Source of the DNA: Nitrospiraceae bacterium
Lineage (GTDB): Bacteria > Nitrospirota > Nitrospiria > Nitrospirales > Nitrospiraceae
DNA length: 64,000 nucleotides
Direction of reading: 5' to 3'
NCBI GenBank assembly: GCA_919902505.1
Contig: CAKKRE010000018.1
Span: 1-64,000, forward strand
Within the stretch, counting starts at the first letter, position 1, and the number at the start of each line of letters is the position of its first letter. Shown here one piece after another: positions 1-8,414 of the stretch. Position numbers and translations under genes: made by a program. Under the pieces are notes generated by a model that saw only the letters and a list, made by a program, of their open reading frames with translations, was not told where the DNA came from and made no database searches.

Positions 1-27
1 CTAGAACGAACCACCGACGGTTCCTAG

Positions 28-786
28 CTAAGCTTTGAGCTTGAGCAGGTCCCGCGCCATCCGAATGCGTCCCGAGAAATAGTGTCCCGCCTGTCCGCAG
101 ACGTCATATCGTTCCGCAATCGGATAAAAATGGGACAGTACAAGTTGGTTGATGCCGGCTTCCTGCGCCACGCGGCCGCAGAGCCCGGCGTGGAGATGTC
201 CTGCGCCCGGGCGGTTTTCCGGAAAGGAACAGTCCAGGATGGCAAGATCTGCCTCGTGGCAGAGACGGACCAGGTTGTTGCAATAGAGGGAATCTCCCGA
301 GTAGGTGGCGACGTGGTCCTGGTATTCGATGCGGTAGCCTACGCAATGCAGTCGGGGCGCATGGGTCACGGTCCCGGGTGTGATGCGGGTATCGCCGAGG
401 CGGAAGGTGCGATCGGAGACCTCTCGAATCGTGACGCGAAACGGTGGGCGGTTGAAACTCGGGAATGTGGTCATCATCGCGCGCATCAACTTGGCGGTGC
501 CATGCGGACCGATCAGGGTCAACGGAGGTCTGGTGCCGCCCTGGTACTTGCAAAAGATGACGGCATCGAAGAAGAAGGGAATGAAGTCGGCGAAGTGGTC
601 GGCGTGGAAATGAGAAAACAAAATATGTGTAATCCGGTGCCGATCGACACCGCTGGTGATCAAGTTGCTGAGCGTGCGCGGTCCGAAGTCGAGGAGAAAC
701 GTCTGGTCGGTCTGAACCAGGTACCCGGCCGCAGCGCGTGTCGGGTGAACGTTTGTGCCTGAGCCCAGCACCGTGACCCGGATCAT
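28..786 (-). CDS. MBL-fold metallo-hydrolase (RNase Z-like)
   Basis: 252-aa metallo-beta-lactamase-fold hydrolase. The metal-binding motif HFHADH is at about residues 59-64, with downstream conserved pieces HAPRLH, YSGD, DCSFPE and SHF that fit the family's other His/Asp ligands. The size and the N-terminal MIRVTVLGSG match the RNase Z / arylsulfatase-like branch, but the substrate cannot be read from sequence. No signal peptide is visible, so it is probably cytoplasmic. Its start overlaps the stop of the upstream MarR gene by 4 nt, so the two are probably co-transcribed and translationally coupled, and the regulator may control this enzyme. Confidence 0.85.
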   Translation of the reverse strand: MIRVTVLGSGTNVHPTRAAAGYLVQTDQTFLLDFGPRTLSNLITSGVDRHRITHILFSHFHADHFADFIPFFFDAVIFCKYQGGTRPPLTLIGPHGTAKLMRAMMTTFPSFNRPPFRVTIREVSDRTFRLGDTRITPGTVTHAPRLHCVGYRIEYQDHVATYSGDSLYCNNLVRLCHEADLAILDCSFPENRPGAGHLHAGLCGRVAQEAGINQLVLSHFYPIAERYDVCGQAGHYFSGRIRMARDLLKLKA

Positions 787-1241
787 GCAGTCGGCTTCTC
801 CTGAAAGCTCCGGTGGAGGCGGCGGAGGAGCGTACGCAATTGCTCCGCCTCGGCGGCGGTGAGCGCTCGTTCGAAAAAGGGGCGTAGAAATGCGATCTGG
901 GCCGCAAACGTTTTCTTGAACAGGCGGTCGCCCTTCTCGGTCAGACAGATGCGGGTGCTTCGTCGGTCGTCGGCGACCGGCGTGCGCCGAATCAACCCCT
1001 TATCTTCCAGGCGGTCGAGCACGCCGGTCAGCGTCCCCTTGGTCACCAGGGTGGCGGTAGAGAGTTCGGCGCAGGTCAGTCCTTTGGTATCGCCCAACGT
1101 GGCAATCACGTCGAATTGCGAGGGGGTCAGCTTCAACGAACGCACGTGACGGCTATCCATGCGCCAAAAGGCGAGGTAGGTCTCGACCAAGGGGCGGAGG
1201 ACTTTGAGGTGCGGATCGTCTTTGAGGTCAGGAAGCTCCAT
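783..1241 (-). CDS. MarR-family transcriptional regulator
   Basis: 152-aa winged-helix regulator of typical MarR length. The central part (LTPSQFDVIATLGDTKGLT, then LVTKGTLTGVLDRLEDKGLI and RTPVADDRRSTRICLTEKG) is the classical MarR helix-turn-helix followed by the DxRxxxxxLT wing. It is the first gene of a two-gene operon with the MBL hydrolase (4-nt overlap). The ATG lies only 9 nt after a -10 box and has no Shine-Dalgarno sequence, which suggests a leaderless message. It is divergent from the HEAT-repeat gene, with back-to-back promoters, so the gap could also hold its operator. The ligand is unknown. Confidence 0.9.
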   Translation of the reverse strand: MELPDLKDDPHLKVLRPLVETYLAFWRMDSRHVRSLKLTPSQFDVIATLGDTKGLTCAELSTATLVTKGTLTGVLDRLEDKGLIRRTPVADDRRSTRICLTEKGDRLFKKTFAAQIAFLRPFFERALTAAEAEQLRTLLRRLHRSFQEKPTA

Positions 1242-1250
1242 TGCGCGCGC

Positions 1251-1280
1251 AGCCTAGTCATCCCATCGGGTAGCTGTCAA
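1251..1280 (-). promoter_or_regulatory. sigma-70 promoter of marR-MBL operon
   Basis: On the minus strand TTGACA (1280-1275), an 18-nt spacer and TAGGCT (1256-1251). The ATG at 1241 begins 9 nt later, about where transcription should start, which implies a leaderless mRNA. Confidence 0.55.
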
Positions 1281-1302
1281 GAGTCGTCCGTCGAAGGTCG
1301 CG

Positions 1303-1332
1303 TTGACGCCGCACAGACCGTCCCCCTATCAT
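1303..1332 (+). promoter_or_regulatory. sigma-70 promoter of HEAT-repeat gene
   Basis: TTGACG (1303-1308), 18-nt spacer, TATCAT (1327-1332). The ATG at 1343 is 10 nt downstream, again near the expected transcription start and without a ribosome-binding site. It is back to back with the marR promoter. Confidence 0.5.
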
Positions 1333-1342
1333 GTCGCCTGCC

Positions 1343-1975
1343 ATGCCTCGTCACGCGCAATCCGGCCAAGCCAATCTGACCACGATTCTCCTCCTGCTGG
1401 GGCTTGTTGTGTCCGGTGTCTGGGTGTGGAAGCGTTTGTCCCCGGACATGCAGGACCTCATCATCGACCAGGCGATTCCCCTGGCCACCCTGTCGCTTGC
1501 GGTACTGGCGGCGGTGTGGATCCTCATTGGAAAGATCGTCACACGCCGGCGACGGAACCAGCAGCGGGCGCGGCTGATTAAGCTGTTCGAGAGCCAGGCC
1601 TCCTCCGAGAAACGACTCACGCTGGCATTTGCGGTGATCGAGGTGAACGAATACCGGCGAGTCGGGCTCGAGTCGATCGCGTCGCAGCTCCAGGAATTAT
1701 TTGTGACGACCCTGAAGCGGGCGTTGGGAGACAAGCAACATCAGATACGGGGAATGGCGGCCAGCCATCTGGGAGTGATCGGCGACGACGCGGCCGTGGC
1801 CCATCTCCTTGCGGCCCTGGAAGATGACCATGCCTACGTGCGGTCCAGCGCCGCGTTGGGCCTCGGTCGTTTGCGTGCCACTGCAGCCAAAGATAAGTTG
1901 GCCTATGTCAGCAAGGAAGACTGGGACCAAACAGTGCGGAGTCGGGCACGCGAGGCGTTGGAACGTATCCGATAA
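1343..1975 (+). CDS. membrane-anchored HEAT-repeat protein
   Basis: 210-aa protein from the ATG at 1343 (an in-frame ATG at 1331 lies inside the -10 box TATCAT and is less likely). Two hydrophobic segments lie at about residues 13-29 and 46-63, followed by a basic patch (TRRRR). A soluble C-terminal part contains HEAT / PBS-lyase-like repeats (IRGMAASHLGVIGDD, then YVRSSAALGLGRL). HEAT repeats are protein-binding scaffolds, so a membrane-tethered adaptor role is inferred; the partner is unknown. It is transcribed away from marR and ends shortly before the convergent metallophosphoesterase gene. Confidence 0.8.
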   Translation: MPRHAQSGQANLTTILLLLGLVVSGVWVWKRLSPDMQDLIIDQAIPLATLSLAVLAAVWILIGKIVTRRRRNQQRARLIKLFESQASSEKRLTLAFAVIEVNEYRRVGLESIASQLQELFVTTLKRALGDKQHQIRGMAASHLGVIGDDAAVAHLLAALEDDHAYVRSSAALGLGRLRATAAKDKLAYVSKEDWDQTVRSRAREALERIR

Positions 1976-2011
1976 GAAGCAGCCTAGCGGGCAGAGCAGA
2001 TGGTCGATCGG

Positions 2012-2845
2012 TTACGCGGCCCATTCGAGCAGAACGATTTCAGGTGGACAATTCAGTCGCATGGGGATGACCGACCATCCGATCCCACGGTTCACGTAGA
2101 GCCGGTGGTTGTCTTTGGTATACATGCCGTTCGTCCGTCCATGGCAGCCCGGCGGCAGCCAGAAGGTCGGGATGTGGGGGATACGCCACTGACCGGCATG
2201 GCTGTGTCCGCAGAGGGTCAAGTCCACGTGGTGTTCAGGCGCAAGCTGGTCCAGGATATTCGGCGCATGCGCCAGCACGAGGGTGAACCGCCCCGCTTGC
2301 GGTGAGGGAATGCAACGGAGATCCGCGCGATGCAGCGATGGATCGTCAAGCCCGACGAGGGCCAGTTCGCCTGTGGCCATCGGCAGGAACGTGACTTGGT
2401 TGAGCAGGAGCGTGACTTTGCGTCGGTCGAATTGCTCGGTGAATTCGTCCACCCGGATGCCACTGTAGTGGTCGTGATTGCCGAGCGTGACGAAGACCGG
2501 TGCGAGACGCCGGAGTTCCGTCAGAAAGCGAAGCACATGCGGCAGGCCGTCGCGGACGTTCAAGAGGTCGCCGGTGATAAAGATCCAATCCGGCCTCAGG
2601 TCGGCGACGGTGCGGACGAGCGCTCGGTGTCTGGGGCGATAGCGGTCCAGATGGAGGTCGCTGAGATGCACGGCTCGCCGTCCCGCCAGTGGAGCATGGA
2701 CGAGGGAGAGGCGGGTGATGGCCGGTGCGGACAGCCCGATTTCGATCCCCGGCATCACATTGAACAGATGATGAAAGGGGCGGCTCAGCCAGTGGCCGAT
2801 CCAGACGCGCGTCAGCTCCTGCCACCGCATCAAGGAGGAGATCAT
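2012..2845 (-). CDS. metallophosphoesterase (YkuE-like)
   Basis: 277-aa calcineurin-like phosphoesterase. All the family motifs can be read in order: SDLHLDR, TGDLLN, GNHDH, AHAPN and GHSHAGQ, so the dinuclear metal site looks intact. The N-terminal 35 residues are moderately hydrophobic and could be an uncleaved membrane anchor, as in YkuE-type enzymes. The ATG overlaps the stop of the upstream gene (ATGA), so it is the second gene of an operon with the exported protein at 2842-3507. The substrate is not determinable. Confidence 0.85.
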   Translation of the reverse strand: MISSLMRWQELTRVWIGHWLSRPFHHLFNVMPGIEIGLSAPAITRLSLVHAPLAGRRAVHLSDLHLDRYRPRHRALVRTVADLRPDWIFITGDLLNVRDGLPHVLRFLTELRRLAPVFVTLGNHDHYSGIRVDEFTEQFDRRKVTLLLNQVTFLPMATGELALVGLDDPSLHRADLRCIPSPQAGRFTLVLAHAPNILDQLAPEHHVDLTLCGHSHAGQWRIPHIPTFWLPPGCHGRTNGMYTKDNHRLYVNRGIGWSVIPMRLNCPPEIVLLEWAA

Positions 2846-3507
2846 TCCATCACTCGATTGAGATGCGCCTTGTCTGCGGTGGTAACGCGGTAGCCCTGGT
2901 CGTACAGTTTGCCCATGCCGGTCATGAGCGCTTCCATGCCCCGGGCTTCGTGTAGGGAATCGAAGTGTGAGGTGAGGGAACGGAGATGGGCATCCGCTCC
3001 GAGCGACGGTTCAGAGGCCAGGTTCAGCGCGATGAGGATGTCGTGCAACTCACGGCTGCTGTAGGTCGAATTGTCGTCGCCGTCCCCGACCAGGGCGAAC
3101 TCGTAAAAGGTCAGGCTGAGGGAAAGAAAGGCCTGGGTCCGTTGGAAGTCGCTGCGCACGGCGTCGATCCCCCCCGGGTAGCGTGTACGGCAGTCGGAGT
3201 CTTCCTGCTCTGAGGAATCAGCCAAGATCCATGGTGACGTTGTCTGTCGGCTCCAGGCGATGTTCTGTACGGCGGGCGGGGCCGGTTTGTGCCGCTGCTG
3301 CTCGTAGAACCAGGTCATGCATTGACTGGCTACGGCGAAGGCCTGCTTGTCTGTGTCGGCCTGGCGGTGGATGTGTTCGGTGAACCGGGCGAAGACATCG
3401 ATGCCGTTCAAGCGGGTCGCGGCCATGGATGACGGCGCGAAGCCAGTCGTCATCGCGCAGCACAGCATCCAGACGGCGCAGTAGATATGACCAAAGCGGA
3501 TCGACAT
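2842..3507 (-). CDS. exported protein of unknown function
   Basis: 221-aa protein, family not recognised. The N-terminus has a hydrophobic stretch ending near MAATRL that looks like a Sec signal peptide, so a periplasmic location is inferred. The rest is mixed alpha-helical with few cysteines. It is translationally coupled (ATGA) to the metallophosphoesterase, which suggests a shared pathway. An extended -10 (TGTTATACT, 3563-3555 on the minus strand) lies about 50 nt upstream of its ATG and is a plausible promoter; no good ribosome-binding site is visible. Confidence 0.65.
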   Translation of the reverse strand: MSIRFGHIYCAVWMLCCAMTTGFAPSSMAATRLNGIDVFARFTEHIHRQADTDKQAFAVASQCMTWFYEQQRHKPAPPAVQNIAWSRQTTSPWILADSSEQEDSDCRTRYPGGIDAVRSDFQRTQAFLSLSLTFYEFALVGDGDDNSTYSSRELHDILIALNLASEPSLGADAHLRSLTSHFDSLHEARGMEALMTGMGKLYDQGYRVTTADKAHLNRVME

Positions 3508-3628
3508 CGGAATCGTCTACAGATAATTGCAGGAGTCGTGGACGGCCTCATTCGAGTATAACACGGGTCGTCCCTGTGCCTACCCAAATGACCGCAATTG
3601 TGCCCGACGAAGCACGAGAAGGAAACCT

Positions 3629-4681
3629 ATGCCGCCTCCATCCTGGCTCGATGACACGGTGCCCTATTTGACGGCTTCGGTTCCTGCCCTCGGCGGCCGG
3701 ATCCGCAGCACTCCGGATGATTTTTGTGTGGAAGAGCGCCCCCTCTATCTGCCTTGCGGGGAAGGTGAGCATTTGTATGTCCGGGTGAAAAAGCGCGGGA
3801 TGTCCACGCCTGACCTCGTCTTGCGACTCGCTTCTCAGCTCCACGTCAAAGCCCAAACTATCGGGGTGGCCGGGCTGAAAGATGCGCAGGCCGTGACGAC
3901 GCAGATGCTGTCGTTGCAGGGAGTGAAGGCGGAAACTGTCGCGGCATTACCCACCGACGACCGGTTGCTGACGCTGGAAATTCTGGGGCGCCATCGCAAC
4001 CGGCTTCGTAAGGGGCATCATGCGGGCAACCAGTTTCGCCTGGTGATCCGGGATGTTCGGGAGCGCAGCGAAGACGATCTGCAACAGTTGTTCGATGAAT
4101 TGGTGCGGCGGGGCGTCCCCAACTATTTCGGTCCGCAACGGCAAGGGCGATCGGGGACGAACTTTCAATTGGGTGCCGAGTTGCTCCAGGACGCGGCCCG
4201 TCGGAACAAGATGCCTCGCAACAAACGCATCTGGTTCATGAATGCCTATCAGTCCCATGTGTTCAATCGCATTGTCGCCAAACGGATTGAGAGCATCGAC
4301 CGGGTGTTTCTGGGCGACTGGGCGATGAAATCGGACAACGGCGCCTGTTTTCCCGTGGAGCAGCCGGAGGTCGAGCAGCCGCGTGCCGACCGGTTTGAGA
4401 TCAGTCCGACCGGACCACTCTTCGGCTCCCGCGCACCCTGGGCGACGGGAGTCCCAGGTGACATTGAACGGGGCGTGGCAGCTGAGCTGGGCACCACGCC
4501 GGAGCTTCTATCGAAGGCCGGCGCCGAATGCGGATTCCGTGGCGAACGGCGAGCCCTTCGCGTCCGTCTCAACGAGTTGTCCTGGTCGCTGGAGGGCACT
4601 GTGCTGACCCTTGGCTTCTGGCTGCCTCCCGGTTCCTACGCCACGAGCGTCTTGCGTGAAGTGGTGAAGAAAAGCGACTGA
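3629..4681 (+). CDS. truD: tRNA pseudouridine(13) synthase TruD
   Basis: 350-aa TruD, which isomerises U13 of certain tRNAs to pseudouridine. The ATG at 3629 is chosen because GAAGGA lies just upstream and the product then matches the roughly 350-aa family length; a longer frame back to 3527 would add 34 unlikely residues. The catalytic-Asp motif GLKDAQAVTTQ and the family blocks NYFGPQRQGRSGTN and NAYQSHVFN are present. The long insertion domain characteristic of TruD is also present. It stands alone, divergent from the 2842-3507 gene. Confidence 0.93.
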   Translation: MPPPSWLDDTVPYLTASVPALGGRIRSTPDDFCVEERPLYLPCGEGEHLYVRVKKRGMSTPDLVLRLASQLHVKAQTIGVAGLKDAQAVTTQMLSLQGVKAETVAALPTDDRLLTLEILGRHRNRLRKGHHAGNQFRLVIRDVRERSEDDLQQLFDELVRRGVPNYFGPQRQGRSGTNFQLGAELLQDAARRNKMPRNKRIWFMNAYQSHVFNRIVAKRIESIDRVFLGDWAMKSDNGACFPVEQPEVEQPRADRFEISPTGPLFGSRAPWATGVPGDIERGVAAELGTTPELLSKAGAECGFRGERRALRVRLNELSWSLEGTVLTLGFWLPPGSYATSVLREVVKKSD

Positions 4682-4788
4682 CCCTCGCGCCTCATTCCTT
4701 CCGGCAGATGGTAGAATTTACAGAGTCAGGCATGTTCCCTCCGGACGCCTTCCGCTCCGGCGCCGGCACGAGTCGTGAGAGGTCCGTC

Positions 4789-6033
4789 ATGACCGCATCG
4801 CAAGAAACCGTTTTCCTGCAGGGCCACATTATCGATTCGTTGATCCTGGCCAAAGTCCTGGATACGATTCTGATGATGGGCGGCACCTTCGATCTGCAGG
4901 ACGTCACGATCGGTGCGACCAGGGAGGCCCCCTCTCAGGCGCGGATTGTCGTGCGAGCGTCGTCTGGCCGTCTGCTGGCCGAAATTCTACGGGCCATCCA
5001 ACCGCACGGTGCCGCCATTGAGCGCGAAGCGGATTGTCGTTTCGAACCGGCACCGGCCACGGGAGTGTTTCCCGAACAGTTCTATGCAACGACCCATCTG
5101 TCGACCCAGATTCGTCTCGACGGCGAGTGGGTGGAGGTAGAAGGGATGGAGATGGATCTCGGCATCTGTGTCGATCCTGCCAAGGCTCGCGCCAGGACCG
5201 TTCCCATGGGGGCGGTGGCAGCCGGCGACCTCATCGTGACCGGGCGGGAGGGAATCAGGGTCACACCCCTCGCTCGTCCCGTCGAGCGTGACGTGTTCGG
5301 ATTTATGGAATCTGTGGTGTCGTCGGAGCGGCCGCACCACCCTGTCATTGCGGACATCGCTCAGCGCATGCAGAAGTTGCGCGAATGGCATCGACAGGGG
5401 CGCGCCGGGGCCAAGGTGCTCTTTGCCGGCGGCCCGGCGATCGTGCACGCGGGGGGGCGAGAGGCCCTGGCCTGGTTGATCGAGTCCGGGTACATACAGG
5501 TCTTGTTCTGCGGCAATGCCTTGGCTGCGCACGATATGGAAGCCGCGCTCTACGGCACGTCGCTCGGGTATGGGCTGACGGCCGGCCGCTCGGTGCCGCA
5601 CGGGCATGAGCATCACCTGCGCACCATCAATCGCATTCGTACCATCGGCAGCATCGAGCAGGCTGTGCGGTCGGGCGTCATCACCGGCGGAATCATGGCG
5701 GCCTGTGTGCGGTGCGATGTGAAGCTGGTGATGGCGGGCACCATTCGCGACGACGGTCCCTTGCCCGGGGTGCTGACGGACTCCATGGCGGCGCAGCAGG
5801 CCATGCGCGCGGAAATTCCAGGAGTCGGACTTGCCCTATTGGTTGCATCCACGCTGCATGCGATCGCGACCGGCAATTTGTTGCCGGCCACTGTGCCCAC
5901 GGTCTGTGTCGATGTGAATCCCGCGGTCCCGACGAAATTGGCCGACCGTGGCAGTTTCCAAGCCGTCGGCCTCGTCATGGATGCCGCCTCATTTCTCACA
6001 GAACTCGCGCGTGAACTCGGGTGGCGTCCATGA
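4789..6033 (+). CDS. TIGR00300/LOR-SDH-like protein, putative ornithine cyclodeaminase
   Basis: 414-aa protein from the ATG at 4789, preceded by GAGAGG with 6-nt spacing; an in-frame start at 4708 is less likely because the family begins near the GHIIDSLILAKVLD block. This family corresponds to the C-terminal part of the cyanobacterial bifunctional AgrE/ArgZ enzyme and to archaeal ornithine cyclodeaminases, which convert ornithine to proline and ammonia. Nucleotide-binding-like glycine segments (FAGGPAIVHAGG, FCGNALAAHD) are visible. It overlaps the next gene by ATGA; that gene encodes an arginine dihydrolase-like enzyme, supporting a two-step arginine-to-proline pathway split over two genes. 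The exact activity is inferred. Confidence 0.75.
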   Translation: MTASQETVFLQGHIIDSLILAKVLDTILMMGGTFDLQDVTIGATREAPSQARIVVRASSGRLLAEILRAIQPHGAAIEREADCRFEPAPATGVFPEQFYATTHLSTQIRLDGEWVEVEGMEMDLGICVDPAKARARTVPMGAVAAGDLIVTGREGIRVTPLARPVERDVFGFMESVVSSERPHHPVIADIAQRMQKLREWHRQGRAGAKVLFAGGPAIVHAGGREALAWLIESGYIQVLFCGNALAAHDMEAALYGTSLGYGLTAGRSVPHGHEHHLRTINRIRTIGSIEQAVRSGVITGGIMAACVRCDVKLVMAGTIRDDGPLPGVLTDSMAAQQAMRAEIPGVGLALLVASTLHAIATGNLLPATVPTVCVDVNPAVPTKLADRGSFQAVGLVMDAASFLTELARELGWRP

Positions 6034-6830
6034 GTCGTCTTCTCGTGTGCCCCCCCGATTATTTTCAGATCGATTACGAGATCAATCCATGGATGCGGCG
6101 GGAGAACGGCGTGGATCCGGCGCGTGCCGTCCGGCAATGGCAGGCGCTGATGGTCGTGCTGGAGCAGGATGTCGGTGTCGGGGTTGAGCGGATGCAGCCT
6201 GTTCAGGGGCTGCCCGACCTGGTCTTTACGGCCAATGCGGGAGTCGTCGTCGGTCGTCGTGCGCTGGTGAGCCGCTTTCGCCACCCGGAGCGACAGCGGG
6301 AGGAAACGCACTTTGCGCGATGGTTCCGTGAGCGCGGATATGAAGTATTGACGCTCGACCCGTCTCTGTATTTCGAAGGCGCCGGCGACCTGCTGGGATT
6401 TCCGGACACCTGGTTCGGCGGCTATCGCCAACGGTCTGATATCCGCGCGTTTCCGAAGTTAAGCGAGATATTTGAACGGGAAATCATTCCGCTCGAACTG
6501 ATCGACAGCCGGTTTTATCATCTGGACACCTGCTTTTGTCCGCTCAGCGGCGGTGACTTGCTCTATCTCCCCTCGGCGTTCGACTCCTACGGCCGGGCCG
6601 CCATTGCGGAACGGGTCCCGGAGGATCGTCGGCTCGCGGTGCCTGAAGAGGAAGCGCTCAGATTTGCCTGCAATGCGGTCTGTGTCGGCAAGCAGGTCGT
6701 GATCCCCGCCGGTTGTCCGTTCACGACGAAGCTGCTGGAAGATCGTGGCTATCGCACCCATTCTGTTCAATTAGACGAATTCATGAAGTCGGGCGGCGCA
6801 GCCAAATGCCTGACCCTCGCCCTCGATTGA
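6030..6830 (+). CDS. amidinotransferase-fold enzyme, putative arginine dihydrolase (ArgZ-like)
   Basis: 266-aa protein of the guanidine-modifying (GME) superfamily. The start is the ATG at 6030, which overlaps the upstream TGA; a GTG at 6021 is possible. Family landmarks are FTANAG, EGAGD, a His in FYHLDTCF and a terminal Cys in GGAAKCLTLAL, consistent with the Asp/Glu-His-Cys active site. Cyanobacterial ArgZ/AgrE hydrolyses arginine to ornithine, two ammonia and CO2. The neighbouring TIGR00300 gene corresponds to the second half of AgrE, so an arginine catabolic pair is likely. Dimethylarginine hydrolase (DDAH) or an amidinotransferase are the alternatives. Confidence 0.78.
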   Translation: MSRLLVCPPDYFQIDYEINPWMRRENGVDPARAVRQWQALMVVLEQDVGVGVERMQPVQGLPDLVFTANAGVVVGRRALVSRFRHPERQREETHFARWFRERGYEVLTLDPSLYFEGAGDLLGFPDTWFGGYRQRSDIRAFPKLSEIFEREIIPLELIDSRFYHLDTCFCPLSGGDLLYLPSAFDSYGRAAIAERVPEDRRLAVPEEEALRFACNAVCVGKQVVIPAGCPFTTKLLEDRGYRTHSVQLDEFMKSGGAAKCLTLALD

Positions 6831-6850
6831 TTCCTGCCGAACGTCCGCGC

Positions 6851-7207
6851 CTACCGAGATCGGAACAGAAATGAAAGGTAGAGGCCCGCGATAGCGGTCG
6901 TGGTGAGCTCAATCGTGAGCAACAGCCGGCTGACGATGGCATCCGGTTGCGGCGGGGCGAGGATGAAATGAAACCCGAGAAAGGCCGCCGGCTGTGAGGG
7001 CGGGGTTTCCCAGGGCGGCATGAGCAGGGAGACAATCAGGACCGTGACCATGCCATAGAGTATCTGGATGTTGAGTTGTTCTCTAGCCGACCCGGGGGAA
7101 GTCGGCGCCGTCTCACGGCCGGTACCCGATGCAACCCCCGCCCCACACTGAGTGCAGTAGCGATTGATTTCGGGCAGCGCACGTCCGCAGGCAGGGCAGG
7201 GTTTCAT
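6851..7207 (-). CDS. zinc-ribbon membrane protein of unknown function
   Basis: 118-aa protein from the ATG at 7207. The N-terminus is a four-cysteine zinc ribbon (CPACG and YCTQCG). It is followed by a polar linker and two hydrophobic helices (around MVTVLIVSLLMPPW and LTIELTTTAIAGLYLSF), so it is a small membrane protein with a cytoplasmic zinc ribbon. It is convergent with the arginine dihydrolase-like gene, with only 20 nt between stops. Upstream in-frame codons extend to 7336 but would run into the gpsA promoter and leader. The function is unknown. Confidence 0.7.
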   Translation of the reverse strand: MKPCPACGRALPEINRYCTQCGAGVASGTGRETAPTSPGSAREQLNIQILYGMVTVLIVSLLMPPWETPPSQPAAFLGFHFILAPPQPDAIVSRLLLTIELTTTAIAGLYLSFLFRSR

Positions 7208-7285
7208 GACAGTCGTTCCAGATGGAGCCTGCAGCCTAACGCGACGGCGGCAGGATTTCCAGTGGCGAGATAGGGGATCGCTTCG

Positions 7286-7315
7286 TTGACAGCTTTCAAA
7301 GTCCCTTCCTATAAT
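7286..7315 (+). promoter_or_regulatory. consensus sigma-70 promoter of gpsA-larB
   Basis: TTGACA (7286-7291), 18-nt spacer, TATAAT (7310-7315): both hexamers match consensus exactly. The expected start is about 7322-7324, coinciding with the ATG of a short leader ORF. Confidence 0.75.
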
Positions 7316-7323
7316 CCGCGTCC

Positions 7324-7389
7324 ATGAAGTCTGCATTCTGCATTCCAGCTGCCGGCCCGCTCCGCCACGTCATGGTGGTGGGGCAGTGA
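7324..7389 (+). CDS. possible 21-aa leader peptide upstream of gpsA
   Basis: A 21-codon ORF begins at the ATG 8 nt after the consensus TATAAT and ends at TGA 7387-7389, overlapping the GTG start of gpsA. If translated it would be from a leaderless mRNA, and ribosomes could reinitiate at gpsA, helped by the GGTGGTGGGG stretch just before the GTG. The peptide begins MKSAFCIPAAG and has no obvious regulatory codon run. Whether it is translated is unknown. Confidence 0.3.
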   Translation: MKSAFCIPAAGPLRHVMVVGQ

Positions 7390-8414
7390 TAGAGCCACCG
7401 GCCATCAAACATGTGGCAGTCATCGGCGCCGGGGCCTGGGGGACGGCGTTGGCCCGGCATCTGGCTGAAAAACAGGTGCCCGTCTGTTTGTGGGCCCATG
7501 AGCCGGAGGTCGTTCAGGCGATCCAAACCCGGCGTGAAAACTCCGTGTATTTGCCTGGCGTGCTGCTTCCGCCGACCTTGTCTGCGACGAATATTTTATC
7601 CGACGCCATAACCGGCGCTGACTGCCTGATCTTCGCGGTGCCTTCGCATGTAGCCAGACCGGTGCTGCGCCGGATCGGAGCGGTACTGCCGCAGCCCATT
7701 CCACTGGTCAGTGCGACCAAGGGGATCGAAGAAGAGACGCTTGCGCTCGTCACGCAGGTCATGCAGGCGGTGCTGCCTGCGCATATGCAGGGTTCATTGT
7801 TGGTCCTGTCAGGACCGAGTTTTGCCAGTGAGGTCAGCCGCGGGAAACCGACGGCGCTCTGTCTCGCCGGGCAGGATGCCGGCATGGTCAAGGCGATTCA
7901 GTCGTTGTTCATGACGCCGAACTTTCGCGTCTATGCGGACGATGACCTGATCGGCGTGCAACTCGGCGGCGCCTTGAAAAACGTGATGGCGCTGGCTGCC
8001 GGTGTCGTCGATGGGCTCGAACTCGGGCATAACGCCCGCGCTGCGCTCATCACCCGCGGGCTGGCCGAAATGATCCGGCTGGGTGTGGCGATGGGCGCCG
8101 ATCCACGGACCTTCTATGGTCTCTCCGGGGTCGGGGATCTCATTCTGACCTGCACCGGTCCCTTGAGCCGCAATCATTCGGTCGGGGTGCGGTTGGGTAA
8201 AGGCGAACGCTTGGAGGGGATTCTCGCGAGCATGCAGGCGGTGGCGGAAGGCGTGCGCACGACAAAGGCGGCGCTGGGGCTCGCCCTGCGCTGTGGTGTG
8301 GATATGCCGATCGTGCAGGAAGTAAACGCGGTGCTCTTTGCCGACAAGTCCTGTCGTCAGGCGGTCGGTGATCTCATGGAGCGCGAGGCCAAGGGGGAGA
8401 AGAGCCCGTCATGA
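7386..8414 (+). CDS. gpsA: NAD(P)-dependent glycerol-3-phosphate dehydrogenase
   Basis: 342-aa GpsA, which reduces dihydroxyacetone phosphate to sn-glycerol-3-phosphate for phospholipid synthesis in the cytoplasm. The Rossmann motif GAGAWGTALA is near the N-terminus. Typical later blocks are VSATKGIEEET, LSGPSFASEV, GALKNVMALAAG (catalytic Lys) and GLSGVGDLILTC. The start is GTG 7386, since no in-frame ATG precedes the Rossmann motif. The gene is driven by a near-perfect sigma-70 promoter, follows a possible leader peptide, and overlaps larB by ATGA. Confidence 0.95.
   Translation: MIEPPAIKHVAVIGAGAWGTALARHLAEKQVPVCLWAHEPEVVQAIQTRRENSVYLPGVLLPPTLSATNILSDAITGADCLIFAVPSHVARPVLRRIGAVLPQPIPLVSATKGIEEETLALVTQVMQAVLPAHMQGSLLVLSGPSFASEVSRGKPTALCLAGQDAGMVKAIQSLFMTPNFRVYADDDLIGVQLGGALKNVMALAAGVVDGLELGHNARAALITRGLAEMIRLGVAMGADPRTFYGLSGVGDLILTCTGPLSRNHSVGVRLGKGERLEGILASMQAVAEGVRTTKAALGLALRCGVDMPIVQEVNAVLFADKSCRQAVGDLMEREAKGEKSPS

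Noticed and set aside
1-27. Dyad GAACC-N6-GGTTC at the window edge
   Set aside because: Could be a terminator for the MBL gene, but it has a short stem, no T-run, and is cut by the window start.
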